Of a stretch of DNA of 20,819 nt, positions 14,007-20,819 are shown in pieces. The translations under genes were made by a program, and so were the position numbers. The first letter of the stretch is position 1. Each line of letters begins with the position of its first letter. Under the pieces are notes generated by a model. It made no database searches. It was not told where the DNA came from and worked only from the letters and a program-made list of their open reading frames with translations. Origin of the DNA: JADFRG01 sp048054495 (GTDB lineage Bacteria; Chloroflexota; Anaerolineae; Anaerolineales; E44-bin32); NCBI GenBank assembly GCA_048054495.1, contig JBGMQN010000038.1, positions 1 to 20,819 on the forward strand, read 5' to 3'.

Positions 14007-17000
14007 ATGGCCAAGCACAATGCCACCGGCGTCTCAATCTCCACAGGCGAACTGACGCTCTCGACTTATAGGCTGTTGGGCGAGAACAGAAACCCAGTTT
14101 TCCGCTCGCAATATGGCGTAGCCCATATCTATCCCTACACCCTCCAGGATGAAATCGCATCTACGCCCAACGATATAAACTATCGTACGCTTGTCCTCGA
14201 AAATCCGTATCTCCGTATCACAGTTCTTCCGGATTTGGGTGGCCGAGTGTATTCCGTCTACGACAAGATATCGAAGCAGGAGGTGTTCTACAAGAACCCG
14301 ACTGTCAAGTTTTCACCCCTGGCGATCAGGGGTGCCTTTTTTTCTGGGGGAGTGGAATTCAGCTTCCCAGTGGCTCACGCGCCGACTTCAGCCAGCCCGG
14401 TCAATTGGGACATGCGAGAAAACGAAGATGGCAGCGCTTCCATCTTTGTCGGGGGGCTCGAACACATGTCCGGCATGCGGTGGACGATCACACTTACCTT
14501 ATATCCAGATCGTTGCGCCCTGGCCCAGGACGTAATGCTCTTCAACCCCTCTCCCCTTCCAGGCCGTTACCACTATTGGACAAACGCCTCTCTTGTCTCA
14601 GCGGACGACACGGAATTCATCTACCCGCTCCGGCGGGTCCGTTCCTATGAATTTGCCGGAACCTCCTCGTGGCCCGTAGCTCGTCTTGATCTCATCGGCA
14701 GCCAACCAGGTCTTCCCGGGATGGAAGGCGTACCGATGTGGCCCGCCGATCGCATGCATGACCCTGTCGATTTCCACCTGGAAAAGGACATGCTCGCCCA
14801 AGTTTCAATCTTTGGCCGTGATGTCGAATGGGATTTCTTCGGTGCCTGGCAGCATGCTTCCAATACGGGCTATGCCCATTACGCAAGAGCTAAAGATGTG
14901 GCCGGTATGAAGCTCTGGTCTTGGGGAAGATCGAGCGTGGGGATCGTGAACCAGAGCGCGCTGACGGATGACGGCTCTCTATACGCGGAGACCCAGTGCG
15001 GCGCCATGGAGACCCAGCTCGATTTCGACTTCCTACCGCCAGGGGTTACTCGATCGTGGCGCGAATGGTGGCTGCCACTGCGCGAAATCGGTGGGCTCAC
15101 CTGCGCCAGCGCCGAGCTCGGTGCACGGATCACGGTCAGTCCAGCAGATGGCGAGGAGCAAGTCGATGTGACGGTTGGCATCTGCCCTGCGTACGCTCTT
15201 CCGGAGGCGCTGGTCGAGCTATCGACCCCGGATCAGGTGCTGATCAAAGAGAAGATGTCAAGCTCGCCCGAGAATCCATGGATCTATACGGAAACAGTGG
15301 CGGCCTTGGATTTGGCCGGACATGCCCTCACCTTGAGCGTCACCGACCCGAAGGGAAACATACTGCTCGAGTACACGAACGATCGCCAGCCAAACTCTGT
15401 GGACCCCCTAGAACACTCTGGGAAGGAGAGTCCGGAGACATCGGACGACTTCTACCAGCTCGGGTTCTATCATGAAAACCTCGATAATCGAGACAAAGCG
15501 CTCGAAAGCTATCATAAGGCCCTTCAGCTTTCTGATGACCACAGTGAAGCCCACCTGCAGCTCGGCCTTATGCTCTTGAGAGCGGCCGATTTTGAGGGCG
15601 CACACACTCACTTGCGGCGCGCAGTCCAATTGGAGCTAGCCGCAGCCAAGTTCTATCTTGGGCTCATCTCGCGGTATAAGGGTCAGTTGGACACCGCCGA
15701 AGAGCATTTCACTGCCGTTCCTAGCGATCATCCGTTACATTCGGCCTCGCTTTGCGGCCTGGGCTGCCTCGCTCTCAAAGGTGAGCGATGGGAGGATGCG
15801 ATCGAGCTCTTCCGCAAGGCAAGTGGAGAAGAAGACTACGCCCCCGCCGCCGGCCTATTGACGGGTATGGCGCTCCGCCGCGCCGGCAATGATGCCGAGG
15901 CGGCGTTCGAACTCGACCGAGTCCTCAAGGGCGACCCGCTCAACCTTCCTGCTCTTCGAGAGCTTGCCGCGCTCGAGCAGGAGCATGCCGCCGAACACAT
16001 TAGCAAAATGACGCGCCTGCTTGCGGACGACCCTCAGTGCCATATCGATCTGGCCAGTTTCTATCTTGACTGTGGTCTCGCGCTTGATGCGCTATCGATT
16101 CTGGAAGGCGCCGCTAGGAACTGGGATTACGCCATGGTGTCCTATTTGGCGGCCTGGATCTGCCAGATGCTCGGGGAAGAGGGGCGGGCGGCATCTTGGG
16201 CTGAGAAAGCAGGCCGCGCAGAATTAGATTACGTCTTTCCCAGTCGACTGTGGGAGGTGGTCGCACTGGAGTGGCAGGCGGGTCAGAATTCCGAGGACTT
16301 CAAAGCGAAGTACTACCTTGGGAACTTCCTTCTGGCGCGTCAGCGCTACGATGAAGCCGCCCAGCTATGGGAGGAAGCGCTGGAGGGACTGGATTCCTAC
16401 GACGTCCTGCACCGGAACCTGGGGATATACCATTGGCAACGCCAAGATGACGCAGTCAAGGCGACGGCCGCGTTTGAGCGAGCGCTGGATCTAAATCCCG
16501 GAAATCAAGATCTTTACCTACACCTGGACACGCTATACGCTAGGCAGGACCTGTCCGAGAAACGCGCTCAGTTGCTCTCACGCATGCAGGTACTTGATCC
16601 GATGCGCGAAGACCTGCGCAAGAGAATACTCCTCGTTCTGGTCGATCTCGACCGATATGACGAGGCGCTCGATATCTTCGCTGAGGAAGACTTCGTCCCC
16701 CTGGAGATGGATCAAAGCTTCCATCTGCTTTATGTAAGAGCGCTATTGAAACGAGCGGAAACGCGCATGGCAGCCGGCCAAATTGGAGCGGCCATTGTGG
16801 ATTATGAGATGGCATTGCAATTCCCTGAGAATCACGGAGTCGGGATGCCGACGACCTCCTCTGAAGCAGAGATCTTATATCGACTGGGCTGCGCTTATGA
16901 GCAGGTGGGTCAATTCAACAATGCGCTTGATTCCTGGCGAAGGGCGGCTCAAGAACATCATCCATTCGGAGATGAGCTGTTCGAGTATGTTCAGATGTCA

Positions 17001-17045
17001 CTGGATAAGCTTGGTCGCTACGTCGAGCTTGGATTCGGTGGTTAG
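14007..17045 (+). CDS. DUF5107-domain protein with extended TPR array (protein B)
   Basis: Cytoplasmic protein of 1012 residues with no signal peptide, preceded by a strong AAGGAGG ribosome site. A DUF5107 domain (about 15-375) shares its motifs with protein A: IYPYTLQD, VLENPYLR, LGGRVYS, SPLAIRGAFFSGGVE (Glu117), YHYWTNAS, MKLWSWG and ETQCG (Glu328). A beta-rich linker follows (about 375-465). Then a long TPR solenoid (about 475-1000) has repeats such as ALESYHKALQLSDDHSEAHL, KATAAFERALDLNPGNQDLY and ALDSWRRAAQEHHP. The domain probably handles a sugar; the TPR part suggests a protein partner or self-assembly. Its place right after the permeases puts it on the path of the imported substrate. 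Enzymatic activity is not demonstrated by sequence; a glycoside-cleaving or anomer-converting role is inference. Confidence 0.88.
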   Translation: MAKHNATGVSISTGELTLSTYRLLGENRNPVFRSQYGVAHIYPYTLQDEIASTPNDINYRTLVLENPYLRITVLPDLGGRVYSVYDKISKQEVFYKNPTVKFSPLAIRGAFFSGGVEFSFPVAHAPTSASPVNWDMRENEDGSASIFVGGLEHMSGMRWTITLTLYPDRCALAQDVMLFNPSPLPGRYHYWTNASLVSADDTEFIYPLRRVRSYEFAGTSSWPVARLDLIGSQPGLPGMEGVPMWPADRMHDPVDFHLEKDMLAQVSIFGRDVEWDFFGAWQHASNTGYAHYARAKDVAGMKLWSWGRSSVGIVNQSALTDDGSLYAETQCGAMETQLDFDFLPPGVTRSWREWWLPLREIGGLTCASAELGARITVSPADGEEQVDVTVGICPAYALPEALVELSTPDQVLIKEKMSSSPENPWIYTETVAALDLAGHALTLSVTDPKGNILLEYTNDRQPNSVDPLEHSGKESPETSDDFYQLGFYHENLDNRDKALESYHKALQLSDDHSEAHLQLGLMLLRAADFEGAHTHLRRAVQLELAAAKFYLGLISRYKGQLDTAEEHFTAVPSDHPLHSASLCGLGCLALKGERWEDAIELFRKASGEEDYAPAAGLLTGMALRRAGNDAEAAFELDRVLKGDPLNLPALRELAALEQEHAAEHISKMTRLLADDPQCHIDLASFYLDCGLALDALSILEGAARNWDYAMVSYLAAWICQMLGEEGRAASWAEKAGRAELDYVFPSRLWEVVALEWQAGQNSEDFKAKYYLGNFLLARQRYDEAAQLWEEALEGLDSYDVLHRNLGIYHWQRQDDAVKATAAFERALDLNPGNQDLYLHLDTLYARQDLSEKRAQLLSRMQVLDPMREDLRKRILLVLVDLDRYDEALDIFAEEDFVPLEMDQSFHLLYVRALLKRAETRMAAGQIGAAIVDYEMALQFPENHGVGMPTTSSEAEILYRLGCAYEQVGQFNNALDSWRRAAQEHHPFGDELFEYVQMSLDKLGRYVELGFGG

Positions 17046-17137
17046 GCTGTTGTCTTGATGATGAGGTAGACCGTCCGTCCTGTAGCGAATTCGCACCTTT
17101 GGACCGGAAATATCAACCTAGAGGAGGAGTGGCGACC

Positions 17138-17911
17138 ATGGAAGTCCTGTATGCAGGCGATTCGGCGGCAAAGATCGGTCCGATCTTTGTCGCTTCTCCG
17201 TTCAATGTGGAAGTGAAGGGATTTTCAACCCATATTTGGGGCCAACCCTTGATCGATGCGTTGGAAGAGGGCGAGATCGACGTCCTCCACATGACACCAG
17301 ACGTTGCTATTGCCGAATATCCACGCACGGTGGAGGGGCTAGCCAAATACGATGCTTTGATCCTTAGTGATATTGAGTGCGAGGTATTGGCACTTTATCC
17401 GTTCTGGATCCCGGGAACGGAACTGCCCCGCACGAATCGTCTCAAGGCTATCCGGGAGTACACTCGGAACGGCGGCGGACTCCTGATGATTGGTGGCTGG
17501 ACTTCGTTCAGCGGCCGCTTTGGACATGGCGGCTACTACGACTCGCCGGTGGAAGAGGCGCTTCCCGTCAATTGCCTGAAGGGAATTGACGACCGTGTTG
17601 AGACTCCCGAAGGAGTTCAGGTAAAGATCCATGACCCGGATCACCCCGTTCTCAAAGGGATTCCTTGGGACGAGTGCCCGGTATTTGAGGGGTTTAACAA
17701 GATCCTTCCGAAAGAGGGATCGAATGTGCTGGCGACCATTGGAGAAGGCGAGGATGAAAACCCGCTAGTCGTCGTTTGGGAATTTGGCGAAGGTAGGGCG
17801 ATGGCATTTTCCACGGATTGCTCCCCGCATTGGGCCGCCTTTTTCCAGCCCTGGGAGTACTATGGCCAATTCTGGCGTCAAGCCATCCGGTGGTTGGCGA
17901 AGGGCAGCTAG
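17138..17911 (+). CDS. Glutamine-amidotransferase-like (class I GATase fold, DUF1355/ThuA-like) protein
   Basis: Cytoplasmic protein of 257 residues with the flavodoxin-like class I amidotransferase fold. The sequence shows YDALILSDIECEVLAL, an elbow region GGGLLMIGGWTSFSGRFGHG (about 120-139) and SPVEEALPV, typical of the putative glutamine amidotransferases related to ThuA. The elbow lacks the catalytic cysteine of true glutaminases, so hydrolysis of glutamine is unlikely. The ATG at 17138 is chosen because GAGGAGGAG precedes it by 8 nt; the TTG at 17099 would add 13 residues. The stop codon abuts the GTG of the Gfo/Idh/MocA gene. ThuA-like proteins next to such oxidoreductases occur in 3-keto-disaccharide pathways (ThuA/ThuB), which suggests but does not prove a similar job here. 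Confidence 0.85.
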   Translation: MEVLYAGDSAAKIGPIFVASPFNVEVKGFSTHIWGQPLIDALEEGEIDVLHMTPDVAIAEYPRTVEGLAKYDALILSDIECEVLALYPFWIPGTELPRTNRLKAIREYTRNGGGLLMIGGWTSFSGRFGHGGYYDSPVEEALPVNCLKGIDDRVETPEGVQVKIHDPDHPVLKGIPWDECPVFEGFNKILPKEGSNVLATIGEGEDENPLVVVWEFGEGRAMAFSTDCSPHWAAFFQPWEYYGQFWRQAIRWLAKGS

Positions 17912-18946
17912 GTGGACGAGATCACCTTTGCAGTGGTTGGCGCCGGTTTCATGGGGGGTGTCCTCGCCCGCGTCGGTCGGGATCTACCCTACTCGCGCTG
18001 TATCGCTGCTGTGGATGTCGATATTCAAAGGGCGCAGCAGCTCGTGGATTTGGTTGGCGGCAAGGCCTACTCAGACTTGGGAGCGATGTTCCAGGATGAG
18101 CACCCGGATGCCGTCATCATCGCCACGCCCGAGGATAGCCACCGGGCTCCAGCAGTGGCCGCAGCCGAGAATGGCAGCCATGTATTTGTGGAAAAGCCAA
18201 TGGCAACCTCGCTGTCAGACGCGGATTCCATGATCCAGTCGTCTGAGAGCGCCGGCGTGAAGCTGATGATAGGGCACATCCTTCGGTTCGATGTCAACTA
18301 CGCGATGATCCAGGATGCGATCCGCGCAGGCAGCATAGGTCGGTTCTTGTCCGCCTATGCGAGGCGTATTGCGCCCATTGGAGAAGCCCGGCGACTGGGA
18401 GGACGAGTCAGCCCGATAATTTATATCGGCATCCACGACATTGACCTCATGCTCTGGTACCACCCTGAACCCGTCAAATCCGTTTATGCTCGAGCACTTC
18501 GAGGCAGAGTATGGGAGGAATTTCAAACCTTTGACTCGGCCTGGCTAACCATCGAATTCGAGGATGGAGCACTCGGTATCCAGGAGGTCGGCTGGTGCTT
18601 GCCCGACGAATGGGCGGGTTGGCAGAGACCGGAAAGCTGGGGCGGATTTGGCGATGTTCGAATGAACGTCATTGGAACCAGGGGCGTTGCAAACATTAAT
18701 TACACGCCGATGGATCTCTACGCCTGTGATCGAGAGGGCTGGAAATTTCCCGATACACGCCATTGGCCCACAATACACGGCAAACTTGTGGGGGCAGCCA
18801 AGCTTGAGATAGAGCACTTCTTCGGGTGCATTTTGAACGACGAGAAACCACTCATCAGCGGGGAAGCCGCGCGTCGGTCGGTTGAAGTGATGTTAGCTGC
18901 CGAGACGTCGATCGCCGAAAACCGCATCGTGACCCTGCCGGCATAG
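17912..18946 (+). CDS. Gfo/Idh/MocA-family NAD(P)-dependent oxidoreductase
   Basis: Cytoplasmic sugar oxidoreductase of 344 residues. The N-terminal Rossmann fold has VVGAGFMG (about 8-15) and AAVDVDIQRAQQL, then IIATPEDSH and the family's EKPMA lysine motif (about 93-97). The C-terminal domain begins near HILRFDVNY and has GIHDIDLMLWY, whose histidine and aspartate match the usual catalytic region. Substrates in this family are sugars, inositols or their acids, often oxidised at C3 or C2. The GTG start directly follows the stop of the amidotransferase-like gene, so the two are translationally coupled. It is the last gene of the plus-strand operon; oxidation of the imported glycoside, perhaps to a 3-keto form, is the working hypothesis. 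Confidence 0.92.
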   Translation: MDEITFAVVGAGFMGGVLARVGRDLPYSRCIAAVDVDIQRAQQLVDLVGGKAYSDLGAMFQDEHPDAVIIATPEDSHRAPAVAAAENGSHVFVEKPMATSLSDADSMIQSSESAGVKLMIGHILRFDVNYAMIQDAIRAGSIGRFLSAYARRIAPIGEARRLGGRVSPIIYIGIHDIDLMLWYHPEPVKSVYARALRGRVWEEFQTFDSAWLTIEFEDGALGIQEVGWCLPDEWAGWQRPESWGGFGDVRMNVIGTRGVANINYTPMDLYACDREGWKFPDTRHWPTIHGKLVGAAKLEIEHFFGCILNDEKPLISGEAARRSVEVMLAAETSIAENRIVTLPA

Positions 18947-18986
18947 ATCGAGGGAATCTTTCGGGGAAGATCCAATAATTGAAAGT

Positions 18987-19048
18987 TGCACCATCCGGCG
19001 GATGTGCTCGTCGACATCCGGGTTGGCGAGTGTCGTAACGTCACCGAC
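18987..19048 (-). pseudogene. acs: Second acetyl-CoA synthetase 3'-end relic (right copy of the 62-bp direct repeat)
   Basis: On the minus strand these bases encode GDVTTLANPDVDEHIRRMVQ, the very end of an acetyl-CoA synthetase, followed by unrelated codons. There is no start codon or remaining body; the similarity begins sharply at 19048, 17 bp after the MscS stop codon. It is the direct-repeat partner of bases 1004-1065 (58 of 62 identical, with 19012-19048 identical to 1029-1065). Where the left copy has TAG, this copy has GAG, so it preserves the older reading. It lies between two converging genes and is not expected to be expressed usefully. Confidence 0.85.
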
Positions 19049-19065
19049 TTTCCTATCCCTCTCGC

Positions 19066-20127
19066 CTAGCTTGAGACAGGCTCGCCTTCGAGCCTGAGCC
19101 TCGGCAGGCTCCGTGGGAAACGCTCCTGCAGGAACCGGATAAGCTGCTCGCGCACGTGGCAGCGCAGATCCCAGGCCTTGGAGGAATCCTCGGCGCTCAT
19201 CAGCGCTCGAATTTCGACGGTCTTCTCGGTGGCGTTAGTGACCACCATTCCCCACGCACGCCTGTCCCAGAGCGGGGTGTCATCTAGAATTCGCTTTAGC
19301 TCACTCCGTACTTGCTCCACCGGAACCGTGTAGTCAGCATAGATGTAGACGGTACCCAGCAATTCCGCGGTCTGGCGAGTCCAGTTCTCGAAGGTGTTGT
19401 CGATGAAGTAGCCGATGGGAACCACCAGCCGCCGCTGGTCCCATATCCTCACAACCACGTAGGTAAGGGTGATCTCCTCCACGCGACCCCATTCGCCCTC
19501 CACAATCACCACGTCGTCGATCCGAATCGGCTGAGTGATGGCGATCTGGATCCCGGCAAGGACCGACCCCAGGCTGTTCTGGGCTGCCATTCCGACCACG
19601 ATTGCGGCAAAGCCGGCCGACACCAGCAAGCTGACTCCGAACTCGCGCACGGCGGGGAACGTCATGAGCATCACTGCAATCGCCAGTATGACGACCCCCC
19701 CGTTTAGGATCCGCACCAGGATCCGCGTCTGCGTTCGGATGCGCCGCGCTTCCAGATTGTCCTCGACATCGATCGGGAAACGGCTCACGATTGCCTGCCG
19801 AATCATTTCGACGGTGCGTTTCGCGGTCCATGCCACCGCGCCAATGATCCACAGATCAAGAATGTGGAGCAGGGGCGATGTGACGGCTTCGGGAAAGGTC
19901 AATACAGAGCTGGCGGCCAGCCGCAGTAGTACGGACGGGAATAGCGCTCGCAGCGGGCCGCGCCAACCCTCGAAGCTCAGGGGAAAGCCGCCAACCTGGA
20001 TAGGTTTTCGCCGTTGCCGTCGACGCAACAACCAGTTGACGAAAGCCGCCGCGAGCAGACCCAGGAACAAGATAAGCAGCACAATGCCTACGTTATTAAC
20101 AAGATTGTCAATGTCTACCAACTTCAC
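19066..20127 (-). CDS. MscS-family mechanosensitive ion channel
   Basis: Membrane channel of 353 residues that would open under hypo-osmotic stress. Hydrophobic segments occur at about 10-34 (VGIVLLILFLGLLAAAFVNWLL), 88-102 and 140-160 (GGVVILAIAVMLMTF). The pore-lining region VSAGFAAIVVGMAAQNSLGS with AGIQIAITQPIRIDDVV (about 168-205) is characteristic of MscS. A cytoplasmic beta domain (GRVEEITLTYVVVRIWD) and an alpha/beta C-terminal domain follow. The start is GTG at 20127 with AAGGAG upstream; spacing is short, so the in-frame TTG two codons later is possible. It converges on the sugar operon across the acs relic and is probably a neighbour from the original chromosome, not part of the sugar system. 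Confidence 0.92.
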   Translation of the reverse strand: MKLVDIDNLVNNVGIVLLILFLGLLAAAFVNWLLRRRQRRKPIQVGGFPLSFEGWRGPLRALFPSVLLRLAASSVLTFPEAVTSPLLHILDLWIIGAVAWTAKRTVEMIRQAIVSRFPIDVEDNLEARRIRTQTRILVRILNGGVVILAIAVMLMTFPAVREFGVSLLVSAGFAAIVVGMAAQNSLGSVLAGIQIAITQPIRIDDVVIVEGEWGRVEEITLTYVVVRIWDQRRLVVPIGYFIDNTFENWTRQTAELLGTVYIYADYTVPVEQVRSELKRILDDTPLWDRRAWGMVVTNATEKTVEIRALMSAEDSSKAWDLRCHVREQLIRFLQERFPRSLPRLRLEGEPVSS

Positions 20128-20229
20128 TCTCCTTCAGTTCGTATGCCGGGCCTGATCGCAATCCGTGGGCCGCTGATTGCCAGGGCCCCCGCGCTCTTGG
20201 TGGCTGAAGCTTTTGGTATCCCTGCTGTT

Positions 20230-20819
20230 CTATCCTGACCGTACGAATTCCAGCAGCTCTTCGAGTTTGCCTGTAGCGAGGCCGATCACATGGTCGGCGG
20301 CGCCGTAGTAGACGTAGACATCATCCTCGACTAACAAGTTCGCGCAAGAGAACACGACCCGAGGGACGGTGCCCTCGAGTTCCCAGCTCTCCTGCGGCTC
20401 GAATATCGGCCCCTCCGGTCGACTTAAGACCTTGCTCGGATCTTCCTTATCGAGCAGGCACACGCCAAGTCGATATGTGCGGCCTTCATCGAATCCGTGA
20501 TAGAAGAACAACCAGCCGTCATCCGTTGGAATGGGCGGCCCATTACCGCCCACCCGCAGGCTGTCCCATCCGCCTGGCCGCGGTTCCAGGACCACCCGCA
20601 TATAGTCCTCCTGCCATGATGCCAAGTCTTCGGATTCGGCGATCCATATGCTGGGAGGACGGCGGTGGAAAGCCACGTACCTTCCATCGTATTTCTGGGG
20701 AAGGAGGAAGTGGTCCTTGTTGTCCTCACCCCGAACTAGCGGACCGATGCGCTCCCAGTCGACAAGATTCGTACTGCGGGCGAACATGGGCGTGATCGCC
20801 TGCTCGAAGGAGCTGCCGC
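20230..20819 (-). CDS. GH130-family glycoside phosphorylase/hydrolase, cut by the window edge
   Basis: The C-terminal part of a GH130-type enzyme; the frame remains open to the right edge (reading GSSFEQAITPMFARSTN), so the N-terminus is outside the window. Visible family segments are STNLVDWERIGP, NKDHFLLPQKYDGRYVAFHR, a WDSLRVGGNGPPI motif, GWLFFYHG and VYYGAADHVIGLATG at the end. GH130 enzymes phosphorolyse (or, in some subgroups, hydrolyse) beta-mannosides such as beta-1,4-mannosyl-GlcNAc or mannobiose. The catalytic Asp region near the N-terminus is not in view, so phosphorylase and hydrolase cannot be told apart. It is on the same strand as MscS, about 100 bp upstream. A link to the amino-sugar locus through Man-GlcNAc substrates is possible but only an inference. 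Confidence 0.87.
   Translation of the reverse strand, partial: GSSFEQAITPMFARSTNLVDWERIGPLVRGEDNKDHFLLPQKYDGRYVAFHRRPPSIWIAESEDLASWQEDYMRVVLEPRPGGWDSLRVGGNGPPIPTDDGWLFFYHGFDEGRTYRLGVCLLDKEDPSKVLSRPEGPIFEPQESWELEGTVPRVVFSCANLLVEDDVYVYYGAADHVIGLATGKLEELLEFVRSG

Noticed and set aside
1004..19048. The direct repeat as attachment sites of an integrative element
   Set aside because: The repeats are readable ends of acs, there is no integrase, excisionase or tRNA, and the cargo is metabolic; recombination in acs explains it more simply.
1..20819. Insertion sequences, CRISPR arrays, tRNA or rRNA genes, toxin-antitoxin or phage-defence genes
   Set aside because: I saw no transposase motifs, spaced short repeats, cloverleaf sequences or defence-type proteins in either strand.

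Overview
The window looks like a chromosomal segment of an uncultured bacterium, most likely Chloroflexota (Anaerolineae-like). The case for this is indirect: an ABC-transporter lipoprotein with an Ala/Pro/Glu-rich linker after the lipobox, large DUF5107-TPR proteins, NahK-type kinases and moderately high GC. No rRNA, tRNA, integrase, transposase or CRISPR array is visible.

Layout. At the left edge an alpha/beta hydrolase (152-979, +) converges on a broken acetyl-CoA synthetase gene (976-1299, -) that keeps only its N-terminal and C-terminal ends. From 1312 to 10045 an uninterrupted minus-strand operon reads, in transcription order: ROK transcriptional regulator, DUF5107-TPR protein A, ROK-type sugar kinase, PIG-L deacetylase, SIS-domain isomerase/deaminase, sugar nucleotidyltransferase and NahK-like N-acetylhexosamine 1-kinase. 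A 583-bp divergent control region (10046-10628) has two promoter-like sequences with perfect TTGACA -35 boxes and several inverted repeats. A plus-strand operon follows (10629-18946): sugar-binding lipoprotein, two ABC permeases, DUF5107-TPR protein B (1012 aa), a glutamine-amidotransferase-like protein and a Gfo/Idh/MocA oxidoreductase. Next comes a second, tiny relic of an acetyl-CoA synthetase 3' end (18987-19048), then an MscS-type channel (-) and a GH130 glycoside phosphorylase (-) that runs off the right edge.

How the genes fit together. The two divergent operons form one carbohydrate locus, probably for an N-acetylated or amino-sugar-containing glycoside. The ABC system imports it, and a shared ATPase encoded elsewhere must power the import because none is present here. 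The cytoplasmic enzymes then cleave, oxidise, deacetylate, phosphorylate and isomerise it. PIG-L would release acetate, and the acetyl-CoA synthetase that once sat 12 bp after nahK would have activated it, but that gene is now dead. No recognised glycosidase lies inside the locus, so the two DUF5107 proteins are the best candidates for a poorly characterised cleavage or anomer-handling step.

The most unusual observation is that the locus is bracketed by direct copies of an acs 3' end: 37 bp identical, 58 of 62 bp overall. This suggests acs-mediated recombination, insertion or duplication at this site.
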